Positions 54,615 through 63,013 of a DNA stretch of 64,000 nt are shown here, piece after piece. The stretch is from Nocardia mexicana NBRC 108244. GTDB taxonomy: Bacteria; Actinomycetota; Actinomycetes; Mycobacteriales; Mycobacteriaceae. A program made the translations under genes and the position numbers. Positions within the stretch are counted from its first letter, which is position 1. Every line of letters begins with the position of its first letter. The stretch is from positions 1-64,000 of the forward strand of contig NZ_BDBV01000024.1 in the NCBI RefSeq assembly GCF_001613165.1. Direction: 5' to 3'. Below the pieces are notes generated by a model. The model saw only the letters and a program-made list of their open reading frames with translations, ran no database searches and was not told the DNA's origin.

Positions 54615-56786
54615 ATGAACGATGATGCACTCCGATCCGATGCAGATGATGCACAGGATGATGATGTGCCTGCAGATGTGCGGAATCCTGCCGCCGATGC
54701 CGATGCGCATGTAACCCTCCGGGCTCAACGGGGCGAATCCCTCGCGGACGGCGTGCGCGGCGATCCACGCTGGACGATTCGGGAAGGCGCGGGCCGCCAC
54801 CCGGTCGCCGACGCGTCGGTGTTCGCCGTCGGCTCCGGCGGATTCGCGACCCGGGGTGTCCCGGAGGAATCCGGCGCCCAGGGCATCTTCGCGGCCGGGG
54901 TGTACACCGGTGCCGGTGCGGAGCAGCATCTGCTGGAGGGTCCGGCGTGGACACCCGTGGAGCTGGATCCGCCACCGGCCGTCGCCGAACTGCGCCTCGA
55001 TCTCCGCGAGGGAGTGCTACACCGCGAGGAAGCGGCCGGTGGCACCTTTCGCAGTCTCCGATTCGCCTGCGCCGACAAACCCGGGGTGTTCGCCATGCGA
55101 GTGGACACGGACGCAGCCCAGCTACGCCCGGGGCCGCCTCTGCGTGCACCGGCCCCGGAGCCCGGCGTCCGGAGCGCGGACGTGCTTCCGCACGGATCGG
55201 ACGATGAAACAAGCTGTCTGCGAATCGAATCCGAGACCGGGGCGCTGGTCGCGGCCGCCGCCCAGCGGGTCACGGATGCCCGGCTGGACCGGATCGTGGC
55301 CTGTGGCGCGGACACCCCGGATCGGACCGGTAGCGGTCGCGTTCTGCACGGCCTCCGGCACGCCTGGCAGGCGGGGGTCGACGGGCTGCTCGCCGCCCAT
55401 CGCGAGACCTGGGCGCGGCGCTGGCAGGACGTGGGCATCGAGCTGCCCGATGACCCGGAAACCGAACTCGCCGTGCGTTTCGCGCTGTTTCAACTGTGGT
55501 GCAACACAGGCAGCGTCCACGGGGAGTCGGCGGTGGGCGCCCGCGGGATCTCCGGCCCCGGTTACCGCGGACATGTCTTCTGGGACTCCGACGTCTTCGT
55601 TCTGCCCGCACTGGTGAGTATCGACCCGGACGCCGCGGCCGCGATGGTCGCCTACCGTGTGAACCGTCTGGACGCGGCCCGGAAGCGGGCCCGGTCGGAC
55701 GGTCGGCGGGGCGCCCGCTTCCCCTGGGAGTCGGCGGCCGACGGCACCGATGTGACCCCGCGCCGCGGATTCCTCGGCGGGGTTCCGGTGCCGATCCGGA
55801 CCGGCGCCGAAGAGGAACACATCACTGCCGATATCGCTTGGGCGGCAAATCATTACGCGGAGTGGACCGGTACGACTCCGATTCGGGAACTGCTGACGGA
55901 GACGGCTCGGTACTGGGCATCGCGGGCGCGGACGGATGGCGACGGCCGCGTGCACATCGACGGCGTGATCGGCCCGGACGAGTATCACGAGTGCGTCGAC
56001 GACAATGCCTACACCAACGTGATGGCGCGCTGGAATCTGCGCCGCGCCGCCCGGCTGGCACCCGGAAGCCCCTGGGATGCGGCGGAGTTCGAGCAGTGGA
56101 CCGAACTGGCGGAGGGGATCGTGGATCAACTGCACTCCGACGGCCGCTACGAGCAGTTCACCGGGTATTTCGACCTGGAGCCGCTGACCGCCGCGGCGGT
56201 CGCGGGCCGCCCGGTCGCCGCGGACGTGCTGCTCGGCCAGGCGCGCGTCACCGGTTCCCAGCTGATCAAACAGCCGGACGTGCTGATGCTGCACCATCTC
56301 GTGCCCGCGGAGGTGGCTCCCGGCTCGCTGGTACCGAATCTGGAATTCTACGGACCGCGCACCACGCACGGGTCCTCGCTGTCGCCGGCGATCATGGCGG
56401 CCCTGCTGGCGCGCGCCGGTCGGGCCGACGACGCCCTCGAAATGCTGCGTCCCGCACTCCGGCTGGATCTGGACGACCGCACGGCCACCACCGCCGCCGG
56501 GCTGCACATGGCCACCCTCGGCGGCGTCTGGCAGGCGCTGCTCGCGGGGTTCGCCGGGGTCCGGGTGAGCGGGGGAGTGCTGTCGATCCGCCCGGTGCTG
56601 CCCGAGCGGTGGCGGCGTTTCGGCATCAGGTTCCGCTGCCTGGGGCGGCGGATATGCCTCGACATCAGCGCCGATGGCCTGATGCTTCGCACCGATGGTC
56701 CCATAGCGGCGGCGGTCGGAGCCCGGATCCCCGTGCGGGTCTCCGGTGAAATGTGGTGGCCCGCACGGGAAAAGGGGAGCGGATGA
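54615..56786 (+). CDS. GH65-family glycoside phosphorylase
   Basis: A 723-residue frame for a family 65 enzyme (maltose, trehalose or kojibiose phosphorylase class). The N-terminal beta-sandwich starts about WTIREGAGRHPVADASVFAV and GSGGFATRGVPEESGAQGIF. The barrel has HVFWDSDVFVLPAL, the catalytic acid in GVIGPDEYHECVDDNAYTNV (Glu456 by this numbering) and the phosphate-site LIKQPDVLMLHHLV. The first 35 codons after 54615 are Asp/Ala-rich and are read in another frame by the Met-rich peptide at 54622-54714, and the ribosome-binding site is too close to 54615, so the true start may be further in (for example GTG 54753). It would phosphorolyse an alpha-glucoside to glucose 1-phosphate. Rv2006, in the DosR regulon, also has a GH65 domain. 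It overlaps the next stress gene by four bases. Confidence 0.82.
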   Translation: MNDDALRSDADDAQDDDVPADVRNPAADADAHVTLRAQRGESLADGVRGDPRWTIREGAGRHPVADASVFAVGSGGFATRGVPEESGAQGIFAAGVYTGAGAEQHLLEGPAWTPVELDPPPAVAELRLDLREGVLHREEAAGGTFRSLRFACADKPGVFAMRVDTDAAQLRPGPPLRAPAPEPGVRSADVLPHGSDDETSCLRIESETGALVAAAAQRVTDARLDRIVACGADTPDRTGSGRVLHGLRHAWQAGVDGLLAAHRETWARRWQDVGIELPDDPETELAVRFALFQLWCNTGSVHGESAVGARGISGPGYRGHVFWDSDVFVLPALVSIDPDAAAAMVAYRVNRLDAARKRARSDGRRGARFPWESAADGTDVTPRRGFLGGVPVPIRTGAEEEHITADIAWAANHYAEWTGTTPIRELLTETARYWASRARTDGDGRVHIDGVIGPDEYHECVDDNAYTNVMARWNLRRAARLAPGSPWDAAEFEQWTELAEGIVDQLHSDGRYEQFTGYFDLEPLTAAAVAGRPVAADVLLGQARVTGSQLIKQPDVLMLHHLVPAEVAPGSLVPNLEFYGPRTTHGSSLSPAIMAALLARAGRADDALEMLRPALRLDLDDRTATTAAGLHMATLGGVWQALLAGFAGVRVSGGVLSIRPVLPERWRRFGIRFRCLGRRICLDISADGLMLRTDGPIAAAVGARIPVRVSGEMWWPAREKGSG
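54622..54714 (+). CDS. Possible methionine-rich 30-residue peptide
   Basis: The frame starts MMHSDPMQMMHRMMMCLQMC and ends ILPPMPMRM: 12 Met, 2 Cys and 2 His among 30 residues. GAGGAG lies 8 bases before this ATG, the ideal spacing, whereas the in-frame ATG of the GH65 reading frame (54615) lies next to the same site. The composition is typical of copper(I)-binding peptides, and heavy-metal and cation ATPases lie in the same block. The repeated ATG pattern could also be a chance product of low-complexity sequence. Confidence 0.45.
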   Translation: MMHSDPMQMMHRMMMCLQMCGILPPMPMRM

Positions 56787-57469
56787 CGACCATTGCGGTC
56801 CGCCCGTCGGAGCGCGCGCTCGAGGTGGCGCGGGCGCTGACCGATATCGCCGGGGCCGCCGTGCGGACCGAGCCCGGCGACGCCTCCGACGACGAATACC
56901 TGCGCGCGCTGTCCGCGCCGGACGTCGCGCTGGGCGTCATCGCCGTCGACGGCTCCGGCTGGGACATCGTGCGCCGCTCGGGCAAACCGGTCGTGCTGGT
57001 GTCCGAACGCGTATGCCCGGGCCGTGCGATCAAGCGCGTGCTGGTGCCGCTGGACGGTACCGACGAATCGGCGCACGCGGTGGCCGAGTCCGTGCGGCTG
57101 TTCCGGGCCGTCGGCGCCGAGATCATCGTGCTGCACGTGTTCGACGCCGGGACCGTTCCCGGGTACTGGGACCAGGCGGCCCACGCCCGCGAGGCGTGGG
57201 AGCACGAGTTCCTCGCCCGCTACTGCACGCCCCACTTTCCCGGCCCGGCCCCGGCACTGACGCTGCGGACGGGGCAGCCCGGCGAGAACGTGGTGGACGT
57301 GGCGGCCGAACATGCCGACATGATCATCCTCGGCTGGTCGCAGAACCTGGAGTCCGGCCGCGCGCGGACGGTCCGGAAAACCGTGGCCGAGGCCGCGGTC
57401 CCGGTGATGCTGGTGCCGCAGGCGCGGGGACTTCGGCCATCCCCGCCACTCGATGCCTCCTCGGCGTAG
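56783..57469 (+). CDS. Universal stress family protein
   Basis: A 228-residue protein whose second half is a Usp domain: IKRVLVPLDGTDESAHAVAE, AEIIVLHVFDAGTVPGYWDQ and MIILGWSQNLESGRARTVRK, ending VPVMLVPQ. The first half, AVRPSERALEVARALTDIAG, is a degenerate Usp-like part. The Gly-rich ATP loop is partly altered (GWSQNLESGRARTVRKTV), so nucleotide binding is uncertain. The start overlaps the GH65 stop (ATGA), so the two are co-translated. It ends 11 bases before the convergent desaturase gene. Confidence 0.82.
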   Translation: MTTIAVRPSERALEVARALTDIAGAAVRTEPGDASDDEYLRALSAPDVALGVIAVDGSGWDIVRRSGKPVVLVSERVCPGRAIKRVLVPLDGTDESAHAVAESVRLFRAVGAEIIVLHVFDAGTVPGYWDQAAHAREAWEHEFLARYCTPHFPGPAPALTLRTGQPGENVVDVAAEHADMIILGWSQNLESGRARTVRKTVAEAAVPVMLVPQARGLRPSPPLDASSA

Positions 57470-57480
57470 ATCGACGAGGC

Positions 57481-58437
57481 TCAGCGGCGGGCGGCTTCGC
57501 GGGCCAGCGCGCGGTCGCGCTGTTCCTCGAAGCGCGGGACCTGAACCTTCTCCAGGTTGTCCAGGTAGGCGGCGAGGCGCTCTCGTGCCTGCTCGCCGCG
57601 TGGGCCGAAATCGTTGCGGCCGAAGAGGTCCCATTGCCGGATCACCGGCTGCAGCACCTCCTCCAGATGCTGGCGCAGGTCGTAGACGCCGTGTTTGGCC
57701 ATGAGCACGCCGTTGCGCCGGAAGTTGGGCATGCCCGCGCCGGGCATGCGGAAGTTCTCCACGATGGTGTCGATGGCCGTGATCGCCTGGTCGGGAACCA
57801 GGTCCAGGGCGGCGCCGCACAGGGTGCGGTAGAAGATCATGTGCAGGTTCTCGTCGAGGGCGACGCGCTGCAGCATGCGGTCGGCGATCGGATCGCCGCA
57901 GACCTTCGCGGTATTGCGGTGGCTGACGCGGGTGGCGAGTTCCTGGAAGCTCACGTATGCCACCGAATACAGGAACCCCGCCTCACCGTCGGGGAGCCGG
58001 CTGGTCGGCGGAGTGAAGCCGTGGGTCATGTGGATCATCCGGGCGTCCTCGAGAGCGACCGGATCCACGCCCCGGGTGACGACCAGATAGTCGCGGAGGA
58101 CGACGCTGTGGCGGTTCTCCTCGGCGGTCCAGCGGCCGACCCAGGTGCCCCAGGCGCCGTCCTGGGAGAAGTTCTCGGCGATCTCGCGATGATACGAGGG
58201 CAGGTTGTCCTCGGTGAGCAGATTCGTCACCAGCGCGGCCTTGGCGACCTCGCTGAGCGTGGATTGTTCGGGCTCCCAGTCGTTTCCGCCGAGCGCGGCG
58301 AAATTGCGACCCTCGTCCCAAGGCACGTAGTCGTGCGGATGCCACTCCTTGACCATGGACAGATGCCGGTCGAGGGCGGTCTCGGCGGTCGGTTCGAGTT
58401 CGACGAGGATTTCTCGCTGGGTCAGGTCACGCGTCAA
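57481..58437 (-). CDS. Acyl-[acyl-carrier-protein] desaturase
   Basis: A 318-residue soluble di-iron fatty-acid desaturase of the DesA1/DesA2 type. Iron-ligand helices contain TEDNLPSYHREIAENF, TAEENRHSVVLRDYL (EENRH) and ALDENLHMIFYRTL (DENLH). It inserts a double bond into acyl-ACP using O2 and ferredoxin, for membrane or mycolic precursors. The TTG at 58437 is chosen because GAAAGGGG lies just upstream and the family sequence begins LTQREILVELEPTAETAL. Two DosR-like boxes lie 23-85 bases upstream. O2 use in a low-oxygen regulon is notable but is also seen in mycobacteria. Confidence 0.88.
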   Translation of the reverse strand: MTRDLTQREILVELEPTAETALDRHLSMVKEWHPHDYVPWDEGRNFAALGGNDWEPEQSTLSEVAKAALVTNLLTEDNLPSYHREIAENFSQDGAWGTWVGRWTAEENRHSVVLRDYLVVTRGVDPVALEDARMIHMTHGFTPPTSRLPDGEAGFLYSVAYVSFQELATRVSHRNTAKVCGDPIADRMLQRVALDENLHMIFYRTLCGAALDLVPDQAITAIDTIVENFRMPGAGMPNFRRNGVLMAKHGVYDLRQHLEEVLQPVIRQWDLFGRNDFGPRGEQARERLAAYLDNLEKVQVPRFEEQRDRALAREAARR

Positions 58438-58459
58438 TGGGATGCCCCTTTCTCGGTCC

Positions 58460-58472
58460 GGACCTTCGGCAC
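58460..58472 (+). promoter_or_regulatory. DosR-like element, desaturase promoter, proximal
   Basis: GGACCTTCGGCAC, 23 bases from the desaturase start; a second and better box lies at 58508-58521. Confidence 0.45.
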
Positions 58473-58507
58473 GGACCACATTTGCGCGACGGCCCGGCCC
58501 GGTTGAA

Positions 58508-58521
58508 GGGCCGAAGGTCCT
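58508..58521 (-). promoter_or_regulatory. DosR-like box, desaturase promoter, distal
   Basis: On the minus strand AGGACCTTCGGCCC, 71 bases before the desaturase TTG. One of the best matches to the recurring element. Confidence 0.6.
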
Positions 58522-58712
58522 TAGCGCAGGAAACTTTGGGATTCGACCTTCCGGAACGGGTCCGGGCCGCTGCCGCCGGTCTCCGAGACGTGGAAGTCCC
58601 TGTACGGCTGTGGCTTTGGCCGTCAACCGTCTCGGCGTCGCCGCTGTGCCGCGTCGCCGCGCCGACTACCGGCCCGGCTGTGGATTCACGGGGGCGGCCG
58701 GAGCGGGAGCTG

Positions 58713-58740
58713 AGCTGTTTGCTAAACTCCGCAAACAGCT
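58713..58740. promoter_or_regulatory. Operator upstream of the ArsR-family gene
   Basis: Perfect 10-base arms AGCTGTTTGC / GCAAACAGCT around TAAACTCC, 51 bases before the ATG at 58791. Typical of an ArsR-family autoregulatory site. It contains TTTGCTAAACTC, similar to TTTTCTAAACTA in the pckG promoter. Confidence 0.6.
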
Positions 58741-58790
58741 GGCCGGCCATCCGCGCCGATACCCGCCACGAGCGGAAGGGAGGTTCGGGC

Positions 58791-59120
58791 ATGCCTGGAT
58801 TGCAGCGGCCGCTCTATCAGATGAAGGCCGACCTGTTCAAGACGCTCGGTCACCCCGTGCGTATCCGTGTGCTGGAGCTGCTCAGCGAGCGCGAGCATGC
58901 GGTCTCCGAGATGCTGCCCGAGGTCGGTGTGGAGCCGGCGAATCTCTCGCAGCAGCTGTCGATTCTGCGTCGCGCCGGGTTGGTGGCGGCACGGCGGGAG
59001 GGGTTGTCGGTGACGTATTCGCTGACCTCGCCGCAGGTCGCGGAGCTGCTCGCGGCCGCGCGAGCCCTTCTGACCGGGGTCGTCGCCGGTCAGGTCGAAG
59101 CGCTCGGGGAGACCGCCTGA
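58791..59120 (+). CDS. ArsR-family winged-helix regulator
   Basis: A 109-residue ArsR-type protein. The DNA-binding domain runs DLFKTLGHPVRIRVLELLSE, REHAVSEMLPEVGVEPANLS and QQLSILRRAGLVAARREGLS. There are no cysteines, so a classical arsenite or CVC metal site is absent; His residues are few, so it may sense another signal or act constitutively. A perfect operator lies 51 bases upstream. GAAGGGAGG precedes the ATG by 8 bases. It is followed by pckG on the same strand with a 92-base gap, and the pckG promoter shares a 12-base element with its operator, so pckG is a likely target. Confidence 0.82.
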   Translation: MPGLQRPLYQMKADLFKTLGHPVRIRVLELLSEREHAVSEMLPEVGVEPANLSQQLSILRRAGLVAARREGLSVTYSLTSPQVAELLAAARALLTGVVAGQVEALGETA

Positions 59121-59154
59121 CGATCGCCGCCTGATCGGGCGGGGGTGCGCGTCG

Positions 59155-59184
59155 TTGCTGATTGCATATTTTCTAAACTAGATA
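59155..59184 (+). promoter_or_regulatory. Promoter of pckG
   Basis: TTGCTG (-35) and TAGATA (-10) with an 18-base spacer, 28 bases before the GTG start, in the most AT-rich stretch nearby. An inverted repeat AAACTA/TAGTTT (59175-59195) overlaps the -10 box, a position suited to repression. Confidence 0.45.
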
Positions 59185-59212
59185 CCTTGTAGTTTCATGA
59201 AGGAGACTGGCT

Positions 59213-61042
59213 GTGACCGTTCATCCCGACACCTCCGTGACCGTGCAGGCGCCGACCGACCACGAGGGCATCCTGACCTGGGTTTCCGAGGTCATGGAGC
59301 TCGCCGCACCCGATCGGGTCGTGTTCTGCGACGGCTCTCGCGACGAGTGGGATCGGCTGACCGGGCTGCTGGTCGAGAAGGGCACCTTCGTGCCGCTCGA
59401 CGCGAAGCCGAATTCGTTCTGGTGCGTCTCCGACCCGGACGACGTGGCGCGAGTCGAGGACCGCACCTACATCTGCTCGGAGAACCCGGCGGACGCGGGG
59501 CCGACGAACAACTGGGTGGATCCGGTGGACATGCGGACGCTGATGACCGAGCACTACCGCGGCGCGATGTCCGGACGGACGATGTACGTGATCGCGTTCT
59601 GCATGGGTCCCCTCGATGCGGAAGACCCGAAGTTCGGCGTGCAGGTGACAGATTCGGAGTATGTCGCGGTGTCGATGCAGATCATGACCCGCTCGGGCAC
59701 GGCAGTGTGGGAGAAGCTCACCGGAGCGGCGGAGTTCGTGAAGTGCCTGCACTCGGTCGGCGCACCGCTGAGCGAGGGAGAGCGGGATGTCGCGTGGCCG
59801 TGCGACCACGCCAAGTACATCTCGCATTTCCCGGAGCGCCGCGAGATCTGGAGCTACGGCTCCGGGTACGGCGGGAACGCGCTGCTGGGCAAGAAGTGCT
59901 TCGCGCTACGGATCGCGTCGGTGCTGGGCCGCGACGAGGGCTGGCTGGCCGAGCACATGCTGATCCTGAAACTGACCTCCCCGCAAGGGAGAACCCACTA
60001 TGTGGCGGCGGCGTTCCCGTCTTCGTGCGGCAAGACCAACCTGGCCATGCTCGAGCCCGCGCTGCCGGGATGGTCGGCGGAGACCATCGGCGACGATATC
60101 GCGTGGCTGCGGTTCGGCGCCGACGGCCGGCTGTACGCGGTGAACCCGGAGGCCGGATTCTTCGGCGTCGCACCGGGGACCGGGATGACGACGAATCCGA
60201 ACGCGATGGCGACCATCGCGCGCGGCAATTCGATCTTCACCAATACCGCCCGTACCGACAGCGGTGATGTGTGGTGGGAGGGCATGACCGACATCCCGCC
60301 CGCGCACCTGGTCGACTGGCGCGGTGCGGCATGGACACCGGAATCGGAAACACCTGCCGCGCATCCGAATTCACGGTACTGCACGCCGATCGCTCAGTGT
60401 CCGTCGGTGGCGCCGGAGTGGGACGACCCGACCGGGGTGCCGATCTCGGCGATCTTCTTCGGCGGCCGCCGCGCCACCACCGTTCCCCTCATCGCGGAGT
60501 CGTTCGACTGGGCGCACGGCGTATTCGCCGCATCGGTGCTGTCGTCGGAGACCACCGCGGCCGCGGCCGGACAGGTCGGTGTGGTGCGGCGCGACCCGAT
60601 GGCGATGCTGCCGTTCCTCGGCTATCACGTCGGCGACTACTTCGCGCACTGGCTGTCGATGGCCGATCGCGACGGTGCGCGGTTGCCGAAGATCTTCCAG
60701 GTCAACTGGTTCCGCCGTGGCGCCGACCGGAAGTTCCTGTGGCCCGGATTCGGCGACAACGTGCGGGTGCTGCAGTGGGCCCTGGACCGCCTCGACGGTA
60801 CCGCCGACGCCGTCCGAACCCCGATCGGCTACGTGCCCACCATCGACGCCCTGGACCTGTCCGGCCTCGACGAGGCAGACCGGACGCTCGCAGAGCAGGC
60901 CCTCATCGTCGATACCGACGAATGGGTTGCCGAAACCGTCTCGATCGACGAGTGGTACGCCACCATCGGCGGCGACCGGCTCCCGGATGAGTTGCGTGCG
61001 CAACTCGCGGGGCTGAAGACCCGGCTGGCCGAAGCGCGGTGA
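59213..61042 (+). CDS. pckG: Phosphoenolpyruvate carboxykinase (GTP)
   Basis: A 609-residue GTP-dependent PEPCK. The P-loop is [15 protein letters not shown] (Lys274). Other hallmarks are [54 protein letters not shown] and GAERD-like [20 protein letters not shown]. It interconverts oxaloacetate and PEP, a gluconeogenic or anaplerotic step in the cytoplasm. GTG start with AAGGAGA 6 bases upstream. The SulP gene starts inside its stop codon (GTGA). It is probably controlled by the ArsR-type gene just upstream. With ppsA, PEP can be formed from both pyruvate and oxaloacetate in this window. Confidence 0.95.
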   Translation: MTVHPDTSVTVQAPTDHEGILTWVSEVMELAAPDRVVFCDGSRDEWDRLTGLLVEKGTFVPLDAKPNSFWCVSDPDDVARVEDRTYICSENPADAGPTNNWVDPVDMRTLMTEHYRGAMSGRTMYVIAFCMGPLDAEDPKFGVQVTDSEYVAVSMQIMTRSGTAVWEKLTGAAEFVKCLHSVGAPLSEGERDVAWPCDHAKYISHFPERREIWSYGSGYGGNALLGKKCFALRIASVLGRDEGWLAEHMLILKLTSPQGRTHYVAAAFPSSCGKTNLAMLEPALPGWSAETIGDDIAWLRFGADGRLYAVNPEAGFFGVAPGTGMTTNPNAMATIARGNSIFTNTARTDSGDVWWEGMTDIPPAHLVDWRGAAWTPESETPAAHPNSRYCTPIAQCPSVAPEWDDPTGVPISAIFFGGRRATTVPLIAESFDWAHGVFAASVLSSETTAAAAGQVGVVRRDPMAMLPFLGYHVGDYFAHWLSMADRDGARLPKIFQVNWFRRGADRKFLWPGFGDNVRVLQWALDRLDGTADAVRTPIGYVPTIDALDLSGLDEADRTLAEQALIVDTDEWVAETVSIDEWYATIGGDRLPDELRAQLAGLKTRLAEAR

Positions 61043-62712
61043 GCGCGGGTTCTGGTGGCACTGGGCGGATGAGTGGGGCGGGCCTGCTGCCGCGCTGGTC
61101 GGAGTGGAAAGCCGCGGTCCGCGCCCCCGGCGCGGATCTGGTGTCGGGGGTGATCGTCGCGCTGGTGGCCCTACCGCTGGCGCTGGGGTTCGGCATCAGC
61201 TCCGGCCTCGGTGCCGCGGCCGGGCTGGCGACCGCGGTCGTCGCGGGCGCGGTCGCCGCGGTGTTCGGCGGATCGCGGTTCCAGGTGTCGGGGCCGACCG
61301 GTGCGATGACGGTGGTGCTGGTACCGATCTTCCACCAGCACGGTGGGAGCGGGGTGCTGGCCGTGGGGTTGATGGCGGGTCTCGTGCTGGTGGCGCTCGC
61401 GGTCGCGGGGGTCGGCCGGGCCGTGCGCTACATGCCCGCCCCGGTGATCGAGGGATTCACCGCCGGAATCGCGGTTGTCATTGCGCTGCAGCAGTTTCCG
61501 GCTGCCCTCGGGATCGGGTCCGCGGAGGGAGCGAAGGTGTGGCAGTCGGCCTTCGATGCTGTGCGGAAGTACGCCGTGCACCCGCACCATGTCACCCTGG
61601 CGACCGCGCTGGTGGTTGCCGCGGTGGTCCTGATCGGCAGCCGGTACCTGCCGAAGCTGCCGTTCGCGCTACTGGCCGTGGCCGGGGCGACGGTGGTCGC
61701 GCAGCTGTTCGATCTCGGGCTGACACCGATCGGGCAGATTCCGTCCGGACTGCGGGCCCCCACACTGGGATTCGTCCACTTCGGCGAACTCGGTGCACTG
61801 ATCGTCCCCGCGCTGGCGGTCGCCGCGTTGGCCGCGCTGGAGTCGCTGCTGTCGGCGACGGCGGCCGATTCCATGGCCGTGGGCACGCGCCACGATCCCG
61901 ACCGCGAACTGTTCGGGCAGGGCCTCGCCAATATCGCGGCACCGCTGTTCGGCGGTGTGCCCGCCACCGGTGCTATCGCCCGCACCGCGGTCAATGTCCG
62001 TTCCGGCGCCCGGACCCGGCTCTCCGCGCTCGTCCACGCGGCGGTGCTGGCGGCGATCATCTACCTCGCCGCGCCGTTGGTCGCCGATATCCCCCTCGCG
62101 GCTCTGGCCGGGGTGCTGCTGGCGACCACGGTGCGGATGGTCGAGACCGCCTCGCTGGCCGCGATCGCCCGCGCGTCCAAGGGGGACGCCGCCATCATGG
62201 CCGCCACGTTCGCCGTGACCGTCGCCCTGGATCTCGTCACCGCGGTCGCGGTCGGCGTCGGGACCGCGATCGTGCTGGCACTGCGGCAGGTCGCGAAAGA
62301 GGCCCGGCTGCACCGGATTCCGCTCGAACCCCCGGTCGACGACATCGACCACGTGGGCGAGGAGCGTGACCTGCTGCACGACCACATCGTGGCCTATCGC
62401 CTCGACGGCCCGCTGTTCTTCGCCGCCGCCCACCGGTTCCTGCTGGAGCTGGCGGAGATATCGGATGTGCACGTAGTGATCCTGCGCATGTCGCACGTCA
62501 CCGCCCTCGACACCACCGGCGCGCTGGTGCTAAAGGACGCGATCGGCAAGCTCGAGCATCGGCACATCACGGTGCTGGTCTCGGGGCTGCGGGCCGACCA
62601 CTACCGCCGTCTCGCCGCCATCGGCGCGCTACCCGCCGGCGGAACGGCCCACATCTTCGAGCACACCCCGGATGCCATCGCACATGCCCGGGGCGCCGTC
62701 GCGACCCGGTGA
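61039..62712 (+). CDS. SulP-family anion transporter with STAS domain
   Basis: A 557-residue transporter with about 12-14 hydrophobic segments. [20 protein letters not shown] and [20 protein letters not shown] followed by [16 protein letters not shown] are SulP signatures; [20 protein letters not shown] is the conserved loop. The STAS domain (about 440-550) has [20 protein letters not shown]. It may carry bicarbonate, sulphate or an organic acid; in Mycobacterium and Cyanobacteria bicarbonate members (BicA-like) are known. A carbonate or dicarboxylate role next to pckG is attractive, since PEPCK uses CO2/bicarbonate, but this is inference. The GTG start overlaps the pckG stop, so they are co-translated. 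Confidence 0.88.
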   Translation: MSAGSGGTGRMSGAGLLPRWSEWKAAVRAPGADLVSGVIVALVALPLALGFGISSGLGAAAGLATAVVAGAVAAVFGGSRFQVSGPTGAMTVVLVPIFHQHGGSGVLAVGLMAGLVLVALAVAGVGRAVRYMPAPVIEGFTAGIAVVIALQQFPAALGIGSAEGAKVWQSAFDAVRKYAVHPHHVTLATALVVAAVVLIGSRYLPKLPFALLAVAGATVVAQLFDLGLTPIGQIPSGLRAPTLGFVHFGELGALIVPALAVAALAALESLLSATAADSMAVGTRHDPDRELFGQGLANIAAPLFGGVPATGAIARTAVNVRSGARTRLSALVHAAVLAAIIYLAAPLVADIPLAALAGVLLATTVRMVETASLAAIARASKGDAAIMAATFAVTVALDLVTAVAVGVGTAIVLALRQVAKEARLHRIPLEPPVDDIDHVGEERDLLHDHIVAYRLDGPLFFAAAHRFLLELAEISDVHVVILRMSHVTALDTTGALVLKDAIGKLEHRHITVLVSGLRADHYRRLAAIGALPAGGTAHIFEHTPDAIAHARGAVATR

Positions 62713-63013
62713 ATGGCCCCATGGGCGCCCCTGAATTTCGCACCGCGAGGACGCGTCGCAGGCGAATTCCCGGCCGCGCCATGGGTCGCCGATAAAAAGG
62801 ACTTTCGGCCCTGGCGGAGAATTTCTCGACCGGAATCCGAAAACGAAACTCCAGGTAGGCGTCGTTGCCGGGAATCGGTTCTGCTCGCAGATATTGCTCA
62901 CGGAGACAGCGTGATTGAGCACACGCGCTTCGAATGTGCCACGGGGACAACGGAATAGTTAACGTGATCTTGTGCGGCGGTCAGCCGGAATTTCAGTGCG
63001 TGAGGAGATCACC
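62713..63013. other. Promoter region of the flavohaemoprotein gene
   Basis: About 300 bases without a gene. The DosR-like box at 62798-62812 and the downstream AT-rich stretch likely hold the hmp promoter. Confidence 0.5.
62798..62812 (+). promoter_or_regulatory. DosR-like box upstream of the flavohaemoprotein
   Basis: AGGACTTTCGGCCCT, differing from the mycobacterial GGGACTTTAGGCCC type at two positions. It lies 201 bases before the ATG at 63014. Confidence 0.6.

Noticed and set aside
54615..54700. Asp/Ala-rich N-terminus as a real GH65 segment
   Set aside because: Not fully rejected; the frame is open, but ribosome-binding spacing and composition argue against it, so only the maximal extent is reported.
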